Positions 57,924 to 64,000 of a stretch of 64,000 nucleotides of DNA are shown here, in pieces; positions within the stretch are counted from its first letter, which is position 1, and every line of letters begins with the position of its first letter. Under the pieces are notes generated by a model, which was given only the letters and a program-made list of their open reading frames with translations, was not told the DNA's origin and did no database searches. The position numbers were made by a program, and so were the translations under genes. The stretch spans positions 38,281 to 102,280 of the forward strand of contig JAFPWH010000015.1 of assembly GCA_017395065.1 (NCBI GenBank), given 5' to 3'. This DNA is from Clostridia bacterium (GTDB lineage: Bacteria; Bacillota; Clostridia; Christensenellales; Aristaeellaceae).

Positions 57924-58634
57924 ATGCACGAACTGCTCGAAAAAGACCGCGTGTACGCGGCGGTGGACCTGCTGTTCCTGACGGTCAGGGAAAGGCGGCT
58001 GTACCTGCTTCTGTCCCGGCGCGAAAACGAGCCCTGCGCGGGCTACGCGGCGCTACCCGGAAGGATGATCGGCTTAAGCGAATCGGCGGAGGAAACGGCG
58101 GCCGTCCTCGAAAACGAAATGCTGCCGGGCGCCGGGGCGTACATGGAGCAGCTCTACACCTTCAGCGACGTGCACAGGGACGCGCGCGGGCGCGTGATCA
58201 CGATCGCGTACTTCGCCCTGATCCCTTATCAGAGACTGGAAAGGCTGCTGCCCTCCACAAAAATGCGGCTGTACGAAATCGACACGAGGGCGGAAGAGCC
58301 GGTCCTGACCGACGAAGAAGGAAAGCGCCTTGCGAAAAGCGACCTGGCCTTCGATCACGCAAGGATCATTCAAACCTGCGTGAACCGCTTAAAGGGCAAG
58401 ATCGGCTATACGGACATAAGCTTACGGCTCCTGAGCGACGACAAGCGCTTTACGATGGTGGAGCTCGAGGGCATCTTCGAGGCCGTCACAGGGCAGGAAG
58501 CGGACAAGAGCAATTTCAGGCGTTTCATACGCTCGAGATTCGAGGACAGCGGCATCATCACTGCCCTCAGGCAAACCGAAAAGCAGACCCGGGGAAGGCC
58601 CGCGCTGCTGTACAGATGGAACAGGGAGGCGTGA
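57924..58634 (+). CDS. nrtR: NrtR-type Nudix regulator of NAD metabolism
   Basis: 236 residues. The N-terminal Nudix domain (residues ~10-145) has a degenerate Nudix box (GLSESAEETAAVLENEMLPG), so it likely senses ADP-ribose or another NAD derivative rather than hydrolysing it. The C-terminal winged helix ends SGIITALRQTEKQTRGRPALLYRW, the NrtR pattern. It is first of five NAD genes, with AAAACGGGGTGA before the ATG and GACAAAAA palindromes at its promoter, giving autoregulation. Confidence 0.9.
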   Translation: MHELLEKDRVYAAVDLLFLTVRERRLYLLLSRRENEPCAGYAALPGRMIGLSESAEETAAVLENEMLPGAGAYMEQLYTFSDVHRDARGRVITIAYFALIPYQRLERLLPSTKMRLYEIDTRAEEPVLTDEEGKRLAKSDLAFDHARIIQTCVNRLKGKIGYTDISLRLLSDDKRFTMVELEGIFEAVTGQEADKSNFRRFIRSRFEDSGIITALRQTEKQTRGRPALLYRWNREA

Positions 58635-58636
58635 AC

Positions 58637-59164
58637 ATGAAAAAGTATCTGATCGCGGTAGACTTGCAGAAGGACTTCGTGGACGGCGCGCTGGGCACAA
58701 AGGAAGCCGTCGCCATCGTACCCGCGGCGGTAAAGGAGATAGAACAGGCGAAGAAGGACGGAAAAACCGTCGTCGTCACGCTGGATACGCACACGGAAGA
58801 GTATATGAACACCTCGGAGGGCAGGCACCTGCCCGTCGTCCACTGCGTCAAAGGCACGCCGGGCTGGCAGCTGGACGCGGCGATCGAAAAGGCCGCCGCG
58901 GGCGCCGTCCGCGTCGAAAAGCCGACCTTCGGCAGCACGGCGCTTCCGGCGCTCATCGAAAAAATGAGCGCGGGGGAAACGCCCGAAATCGAGCTGATCG
59001 GCCTGTGCACCGACATCTGCGTCGTCAGCAACGCGCTGATTCTGAAGGCGCATTTTCCCGAGGCGAAGATCAGCGTGAACGCCGCGTGCTGCGCGGGCGT
59101 GACACCCGAAAAACACCTGGCCGCGCTCGAGACGATGAGAAGCTGCCAGATCGAAGTGTTCTGA
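58637..59164 (+). CDS. pncA: Nicotinamidase (isochorismatase family)
   Basis: 175 residues. Asp in IAVDLQKDFVDG, Lys near VRVEKPTFGST and Cys in LCTDICVVSNAL make the catalytic triad; the D-x-H metal motif reads LDTHTEEY. It hydrolyses nicotinamide to nicotinate, which the downstream PncB uses. GGGAGG lies 7 bases before the ATG, and the nrtR stop is 2 bases upstream. The call as nicotinamidase rather than another isochorismatase rests on the neighbourhood. Confidence 0.88.
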   Translation: MKKYLIAVDLQKDFVDGALGTKEAVAIVPAAVKEIEQAKKDGKTVVVTLDTHTEEYMNTSEGRHLPVVHCVKGTPGWQLDAAIEKAAAGAVRVEKPTFGSTALPALIEKMSAGETPEIELIGLCTDICVVSNALILKAHFPEAKISVNAACCAGVTPEKHLAALETMRSCQIEVF

Positions 59165-59189
59165 AAAGCGATAAAGGGAGGCAAACGCG

Positions 59190-59975
59190 ATGAAGGAGTA
59201 CACGTTCGACGCCGTAAAGGTAAGGGACGCGCTGATTTCCGAGATCAGACGCTTCTCCGAAAGGCTGGGCTTCAAAAAGGTGGTCATCGGCATTTCCGGC
59301 GGCAAGGATTCCACGGTCACCGCGGCGCTGTGTGCGCGCGCGCTGGGAAAGGAAAACGTATACGGCGTGATGATCCCGGACGGGACGCAAAAGGACATCG
59401 GCGATTCGAAGCGGGTCGTGGAGGCGCTGGGCATCCCGTACAAGACCGTGAACATCGGCAGGATGCATTCGGCCCTGCTCGGGGCCGTGGAGGAAAGCAA
59501 CGCCTCGGCGGACGAATTCCGCGTCGATTACAATAAGACCAGCGACATCAACGTGGCCCCGAGGCTGCGCATGACGACGCTGAGGTACGTGGCGCAGGCG
59601 CTGGGCGCGTTCCTCGCGGGCACGGGGAACCTGAGCGAAGCTACGGTCGGCTACTGCACAAAGGACGGCGACACCAGCTGCGACTTCGCTGCGCTGATCA
59701 ACCTGACCAGCGTGGAGGTGGTGAAGGTGGGCCTCACGATGGAGGAGCTCCCGCCCGAGCTCGTCGAAAAGACGCCCGCCGACGGCCTGACCGGCAAAAG
59801 CGACGAGGACAACCTGGGCTTACGCTACGCGGACATCCACGCTTATCTCAGGCTCGGCAGCTGCGGGAACGCGGAAACGGACGAGCGCATCCGCAAAAAG
59901 GAAAAGGCCAACATGCACAAGCGCCGCATGCCCCTCTCTCTCGACCCGTTCAGATTCATGGAGGAAAACGCATGA
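59190..59975 (+). CDS. nadE: NAD synthetase (ammonia-dependent)
   Basis: 261 residues. The ATP pyrophosphatase loop SGGKDSTV (residues ~36-43), GTGNLSEATVGYCTKDGD and KSDEDNLG are NadE hallmarks. There is no glutaminase domain, so it uses ammonia. It amidates deamido-NAD, the last step of both salvage and de novo routes. Its stop overlaps the next gene by 4 bases (ATGA). Confidence 0.95.
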   Translation: MKEYTFDAVKVRDALISEIRRFSERLGFKKVVIGISGGKDSTVTAALCARALGKENVYGVMIPDGTQKDIGDSKRVVEALGIPYKTVNIGRMHSALLGAVEESNASADEFRVDYNKTSDINVAPRLRMTTLRYVAQALGAFLAGTGNLSEATVGYCTKDGDTSCDFAALINLTSVEVVKVGLTMEELPPELVEKTPADGLTGKSDEDNLGLRYADIHAYLRLGSCGNAETDERIRKKEKANMHKRRMPLSLDPFRFMEENA

Positions 59976-60622
59976 CGCGCTGCCTCGCCTTCTTCGGCGC
60001 GTTCAACCCGCCCACGCTGGCGCATGTGGAGCTGGCGCGCCGCGCCATGATCCTTAGCGGCAGGGAGTGCGTGCTGTTCGTTCCGTCCAAGTCGGGCTAC
60101 ATCACCGATCAGCAGGGCAAGGACTATGCCTTCACCGACGAAGAGCGGCTTGAAATGCTCTGCTCGGTCGCAAAAAACCGCCCCTGGATGCGCGTGTGCG
60201 ACTGGGAGCTTAAGCAGCCCAGGCAGCCGCGCACCTACGAGACGCTGTGTTACTTAAGAAGCGCGGGCACGGAGGCTTCGCTCCTGATCGGCTCGGACAA
60301 GCTGCGCGAGATGGACGAAAAATGGCGCTACGTCGAAGAAATGGCGCGCGAATTCGGCATCGTGTGCATGGAGCGCGGCAGCGACGACGGACGTCAAATC
60401 GTCGAAAACAGCCCGCGCCTCAAGCCGCTCGAAGCGCACATCGAGATCGTGCCGGGAGACGAGAGCTTCAGGGCCGTCTCCTCCACGCTGGTCAGGCGGA
60501 AGCTGAATGAACTGCGCGCGCTGCGAAGCGAGCTTCAGGGCCTCGTGCCCGAAGAGATCGTCGATATGATCCAATACACCTACAAGCAAACGGTTGAATC
60601 AGAAAGGAAGGGATCTGAATGA
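59972..60622 (+). CDS. nadD: Nicotinate-nucleotide adenylyltransferase-like protein
   Basis: 216 residues of the nucleotidyltransferase fold. FFGAFNPPTLAHVELARRA is the GSFDPxHxGH-like N-terminal motif with the catalytic His, LLIGSDKLREMDEKWRY replaces the typical GxDxxxxxxxW segment, and FRAVSSTLVRRKL is the ISSTxIR motif. It should adenylate nicotinate mononucleotide. The sequence is more divergent than housekeeping NadD, so it may be an operon-specific version. It overlaps nadE and pncB by ATGA at both ends. Confidence 0.85.
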   Translation: MTRCLAFFGAFNPPTLAHVELARRAMILSGRECVLFVPSKSGYITDQQGKDYAFTDEERLEMLCSVAKNRPWMRVCDWELKQPRQPRTYETLCYLRSAGTEASLLIGSDKLREMDEKWRYVEEMAREFGIVCMERGSDDGRQIVENSPRLKPLEAHIEIVPGDESFRAVSSTLVRRKLNELRALRSELQGLVPEEIVDMIQYTYKQTVESERKGSE

Positions 60623-61818
60623 AGCTTCAGCCCATCGTCAATTCACTGCTCGATACCGACCTGTACAAGTTCAACATGGATCAGGTCATCTTTCACAAGC
60701 ACACCGATCTGTGCGGCGAATACTACTTCCGCTGCCGCAACGAGGGCGTGCGCTTCACAAAGGAGATGTTCGAAGAGATCTGCGCGCAGACCGACCATCT
60801 GTGCACGCTGCGCTTCACCAAAGAGGAGCTCGACTACCTGCGCTCCATCCGCTTCATCAAGCGCGACTACGTGGAGTTCCTGCGCCTGTGGCGGCCGATC
60901 AGGGACTACGTGGACATCGACCTCACCGACGAGGGCGAACTGAAGATCGTGGTCAGCGGCCCCCTGTTCAGCGCGATGCAGTTCGAGATCTACCTGCTCG
61001 AGATCGTAAACGAGGTCTATTTCCGCATGAAGTACGATTACGCCGCGCTGCTTGCCTCGGCCAAAGAGCGCCTGGACAAAAAGATCGAGGGCTTCAAAAG
61101 CGGCAAGTACACCTTCAAATTCGCGGAGTTCGGCTGCCGCAGGCGTTTGAGCCGCGAATGGGAGGAGGAGGTCGTGCGCCGTCTGGCCTTCGAGACGAAG
61201 AACTGCGTCGGCACGAGCAACGTCTACCTCGCAATGAAGCTGGGCCTTACGCCCATCGGCACCTACGCGCACGAGTTCGTGCAGATGTATCAGGGCATCG
61301 ACTCGATCCCCCTGGCCTACACAAACCACTACGCGATGGAGGACTGGTACAACGAGTACAAGGGCGACAACGGAACCGCGCTGACCGACACCGTGACCAC
61401 CGACCTTTTCCTCATGGACTTCAACCGCGCGATGGTCAACAACTTTACCGGCGTCCGCCACGACAGCGGCGACCCCTACGAATGGGGCGAAAAGCTGATC
61501 CGCCACTACGAAAAATACGGCGTCGATCCGAAAACCAAGCTGCTCCTGTTCAGCGACAGTCTGGATTTCGACCGCGCGCAGGCCTTGTACGATCACTTCA
61601 AAGACAGGGCCAAGGTGAGCTTCGGCATCGGCACCTTCTGTTCCAACGACACGATGGAGGACGCGCTCAACATCGTCATCAAGCTCCAGAGCGTAAACGG
61701 CCGCCCCGTGGCAAAGCTCAGCGACACGCCCGGCAAGGCGATGTGCAGGGACGGGGAGTACTTAAGCTACTTGAAGCGCTCCGTGCAGTTCAGGCTGGAC
61801 AGGGAAAAGGAGCGCTGA
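60619..61818 (+). CDS. pncB: Nicotinate phosphoribosyltransferase
   Basis: 399 residues. LLDTDLYKFNMDQVIF at the start, FAEFGCRRRLS, GTYAHEFVQMYQGI with the phosphorylated His region, and RHDSGDPYEWGEK are NAPRTase motifs (PncB group). It makes nicotinate mononucleotide from nicotinate and PRPP with ATP. With PncA, NadD and NadE it completes the nicotinamide salvage route to NAD within one operon under NrtR. Confidence 0.96.
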   Translation: MKLQPIVNSLLDTDLYKFNMDQVIFHKHTDLCGEYYFRCRNEGVRFTKEMFEEICAQTDHLCTLRFTKEELDYLRSIRFIKRDYVEFLRLWRPIRDYVDIDLTDEGELKIVVSGPLFSAMQFEIYLLEIVNEVYFRMKYDYAALLASAKERLDKKIEGFKSGKYTFKFAEFGCRRRLSREWEEEVVRRLAFETKNCVGTSNVYLAMKLGLTPIGTYAHEFVQMYQGIDSIPLAYTNHYAMEDWYNEYKGDNGTALTDTVTTDLFLMDFNRAMVNNFTGVRHDSGDPYEWGEKLIRHYEKYGVDPKTKLLLFSDSLDFDRAQALYDHFKDRAKVSFGIGTFCSNDTMEDALNIVIKLQSVNGRPVAKLSDTPGKAMCRDGEYLSYLKRSVQFRLDREKER

Positions 61819-61866
61819 GGGCGCGCGACAAAATAAGAGAAATACAAAGAGGCGGAAGGTTGCCGT

Positions 61867-62784
61867 ATGGCGAGCATAGGCGAACAGATCAGGAGCGCGA
61901 GAAAGAGCAAGGGGCTCACGCAGGACGCGCTGGCGGACGCGCTGAACGTGACGCGCGCGGCCGTTGCCAACTGGGAGCAGGACAGGCGCCTGCCGGACGC
62001 GGAGACGCTGCTGAGGCTCTCGAAGGCGCTTTGCTACAACTTTGAAACGGAGACGGCGCAGATATCGGAAGAGAGCGCGCTTCTTTCGGACGAAGAACGC
62101 GGCCAAGGGGACGGACCTGCCGGGACGGAAGAGGAGCGCGCTGATGCCGGCGCGCCCGATCCGCTTGCCGAAAAGAGAAGGCGCGGAAGGCTCCTGCGCG
62201 TTTTGCTTATCGCGATATCTGCGCTTGCCGTCATCGCGCTCATTTTGTGGCTTGCCGTCTTCCCGGCGCTTGAGCCGAAGGACGATAAACCCCCGAAGGA
62301 CGCGGAAGCGGTTTCCGCCAAAGCGTCGGACGCGGCAGGGGAAGGCGAAGCCGGCGCGCGCCCGTACAAGGCGCCCGTGAGCGAGCGCTACACCGCAGCG
62401 CTGTTCATGCAGGAAGCCGAAAACGAGGCGGGCAAGGCCTACCTGCGCGTGGAGCCCTCGCTGAACGTGAGCCCCGGCGAGAACTACGATTACTGGCTCT
62501 TCACGTTCAACTACCACGAAATAAACGGCGTGCCCCTGTCCGTAGACCGCGTGGAGCAGGTCTATCTCGCCAAGGAAAAGGAAAACGTGGAAATGATCGT
62601 TTCTGCCGCGGACATACGCGCTTACGGCCTGGAAACGGACATTCCTGCCTTCGGCGAATGGGCCTGGACGGGCGGCCTGCCCGTGCAGAACACGGTGCTG
62701 GGCGTGGGCGTATTGCTGCGCGCGACGGACGCAAACGGTCAGGCGCTCAGCTTTACGGGGTACATACCCTTTGGGGAAACGTGA
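61867..62784 (+). CDS. XRE-type HTH protein with transmembrane helix and outer domain
   Basis: 305 residues. Residues ~1-60 form an XRE helix-turn-helix (IGEQIRSARKSKGLTQDALA, LNVTRAAVANWEQDRRLPD). A charged linker leads to one membrane helix (about residues 118-138), then a low-complexity Glu/Ala region and an outer ~130-residue beta domain (YDYWLFTFNYHEINGVPLSV, IPFGET end). Such membrane-bound HTH proteins may sense envelope signals directly. It follows pncB by 48 bases but is unlikely to be part of NAD metabolism. GGCGGAAGG precedes the ATG. Confidence 0.8.
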   Translation: MASIGEQIRSARKSKGLTQDALADALNVTRAAVANWEQDRRLPDAETLLRLSKALCYNFETETAQISEESALLSDEERGQGDGPAGTEEERADAGAPDPLAEKRRRGRLLRVLLIAISALAVIALILWLAVFPALEPKDDKPPKDAEAVSAKASDAAGEGEAGARPYKAPVSERYTAALFMQEAENEAGKAYLRVEPSLNVSPGENYDYWLFTFNYHEINGVPLSVDRVEQVYLAKEKENVEMIVSAADIRAYGLETDIPAFGEWAWTGGLPVQNTVLGVGVLLRATDANGQALSFTGYIPFGET

Positions 62785-62847
62785 CGGAAGGGCGGCTGCG
62801 ACTGTGCCGGCAAATCAGGCGCGACGGACGATACGGAGGCGCGAAAT

Positions 62848-63099
62848 ATGCCAAAAGTCAGGCTGACCGTTACGGACAGTACATGCAGATGCGGGTATTT
62901 CAAAAAAGGCCAGACGTTTATCGTCGAAGACCTGTGCCCGCCGCTTTGCCATGAGCTGTGGAACAATATCTATCCGCTCGTCTACGCCTTGCAAAACGGC
63001 GCGTCGCTCGACTATGGGCAGGGACGCGCGAGAATGTTCGACGCAAAATGCCCGGACGGGGGCAGGGTCAGCATTCACGGAGAAGTCATGGAAGACTGA
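62848..63099 (+). CDS. TIGR04076 family small protein
   Basis: 83 residues: KVRLTVTDSTCRCGYFKKGQ, DLCPPLCHELWNNIYPLVYAL and a final CPDGGRVSIHGEV. The spaced Cys (C-x-C, CPPLC, CPD) match the TIGR04076 family, which is widespread in anaerobes and of unknown function; metal binding is plausible. GGAGG precedes the ATG. The 182-base gap that follows holds only a weak promoter-like stretch (TTGAAT near 63210 and TATAGA near 63231, 15-base spacing). Confidence 0.85.
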   Translation: MPKVRLTVTDSTCRCGYFKKGQTFIVEDLCPPLCHELWNNIYPLVYALQNGASLDYGQGRARMFDAKCPDGGRVSIHGEVMED

Positions 63100-63281
63100 C
63101 GAACGCTTCTTTGCGACGGCTTTGCGGGCACGGACGGGAATGCTTTATTCGGAAAAGCCGTGCGCAGCCCCTTCGTCCTTTTGTTTACACAATTAACATA
63201 CTGCCGTGCTTGAATTTGCGCGGCTTGTTTTATAGAATGGATCCATTGAGGTTTCGGCCGCAGTAAAGGAGAAAATGCCGC

Positions 63282-64000
63282 GTGTCTCAGGATAAGCCTT
63301 CCGCGCTGTACAAGTTTTTATATAAGATCGTGGGTCTGGTGTACAGGCCCTATACCGTCGTGGGGCGGGAGAACCTGCCCGCCGAAAGCTGCGTCATCGT
63401 CGGCAACCACAGCCAGCTGCACGGCCCGCTCAGCATGGAGTTTTACGCGGTCAGGCCGCGCTTTACCTGGTGCAACCACGAAATGATGAGCTTTAAGGAA
63501 GCGCCGAATTACACCTTTACCGATTTCTGGAGCAAAAAGCCCGCGTCCGTGCGCTGGCTGTTTAAGATCGTAAGCTACCTGATCGCGCCGCTTTGCGTGC
63601 TTTTGTTCAACAACGCAAAGACCATCCCCGTCTATCACGACAACCGGCTGCTCGAGACCTTCCGCCAGAGCGTCAAACGCCTCGAGGAGGGAAACGACGT
63701 GGTCATTTTTCCCGAGTGCTATACGCCGCACAACAACATCGTGTACGATTTTCAGAAGGGCTTTGCCGAGACGGCGCTGTTTTACCGCAGAAAGACGGGC
63801 AGGGATTTGCGCTTCGTTCCGATGTACCTGTGCCCTGCGCGGCGTGAGATCCACTACGGAAAGCCCGTGACCTTCGATTCGTCGAAACCGCCCAAAGAGG
63901 AAACCGAAGCCGTCCGCGTGTACCTGATGGACGCGATCACCGCCATGGCCGTGGCCCTTCCGCGCCACAGGGTGGTGCCGTACCCGAACAAGCCGAAAAA
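63282..64000 (+). CDS. Lysophospholipid (1-acylglycerol-3-phosphate) acyltransferase-like protein, C-terminus outside window
   Basis: The frame opens at a GTG (63282), ten bases after AAAGGAG, and remains open to the window end (239 codons). The PlsC-type motifs are VGNHSQLHGPL (NH-x4-D/G block) and VVIFPECYTPH (FPEG-like), with VPMYLCPARREIHYGKPV as the later block. A membrane-associated stretch, VRWLFKIVSYLIAPLCVLLF, lies in between. The HxxxxD Asp is replaced by Gly in NHSQLHG, so the enzyme class is uncertain. It would acylate a lysophospholipid or related acceptor at the membrane. Confidence 0.78.
   Translation, partial: MSQDKPSALYKFLYKIVGLVYRPYTVVGRENLPAESCVIVGNHSQLHGPLSMEFYAVRPRFTWCNHEMMSFKEAPNYTFTDFWSKKPASVRWLFKIVSYLIAPLCVLLFNNAKTIPVYHDNRLLETFRQSVKRLEEGNDVVIFPECYTPHNNIVYDFQKGFAETALFYRRKTGRDLRFVPMYLCPARREIHYGKPVTFDSSKPPKEETEAVRVYLMDAITAMAVALPRHRVVPYPNKPK

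Overview
The window looks like chromosome from a GC-rich, monoderm, anaerobic member of the Clostridia, probably an uncultured gut lineage. The case rests on the gene content: DapH-type lysine synthesis, DUF3793, DUF4418, DUF6273, a VTC/DUF4956 pair with a Cthe_2159-type solenoid protein, an NrtR-controlled NAD operon, and many exported proteins that start MKK plus a hydrophobic stretch. There is no sign of an outer membrane. One AT-rich stretch (about 46.74-48.59 kb) departs from the general composition. No phage, transposase, integrase or CRISPR array was seen. About nineteen copies of a short GC-rich hairpin repeat sit in the gene-free stretches.

Left part (1-18.7 kb): after a TetM-like GTPase fragment and a secreted SH3-like protein comes a metal island of four transcription units. 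They are a ZIP transporter; DUF3793-flavodoxin-ZinT-like/GLUG protein; DUF4418 with an FtsX/MacB-type ABC transporter; and an eight-gene iron operon. The iron operon runs DtxR-like regulator, FTR1 permease, P19, DUF2318 membrane protein, two ABC permeases, ATPase, exported split-barrel protein. Each promoter carries GTTAG-N6-CTAAC-like dyads, so the island reads as one metal regulon, probably controlled by the DtxR-like protein inside it. The second permease of the iron operon contains an inserted FMN_bind-type domain with an SGAT flavinylation motif. This suggests an ABC transporter that carries its own extracytoplasmic redox cofactor.

Middle part (18.7-40.7 kb): a NodB-like deacetylase, a DUF6273 protein, dapB-dapH, a PepSY protein, and a VTC-DUF4956 operon divergent from a two-component system with a solenoid protein downstream. 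The VTC and solenoid promoters share a long matching block, so both are probable targets of that two-component system. Then come a Sel1/J-domain-like/HIRAN operon, two secreted proteins, a MetH-activation-like protein, tRNA-Lys, radA, and a sugar locus (PfkB kinase, D-lyxose isomerase, polyol dehydrogenase).

Right part (40.7-64 kb): two WYL regulators precede an RNA-repair locus made of a tRNA-like Y-RNA candidate, a Ro60/TROVE-like VWA protein and RtcB ligase. After it lie an AT-rich secreted protease, argS, ribokinase, a 2-hydroxyacid dehydrogenase, a ThuA-like protein, an MBL-rubredoxin fusion, a flavoprotein and a MATE pump. An NrtR-regulated NAD operon follows (nrtR, nicotinamidase, nadE, nadD-like, pncB), then an HTH membrane protein, a TIGR04076 protein and a partial acyltransferase. 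All calls come from reading the sequence; no database search was run.
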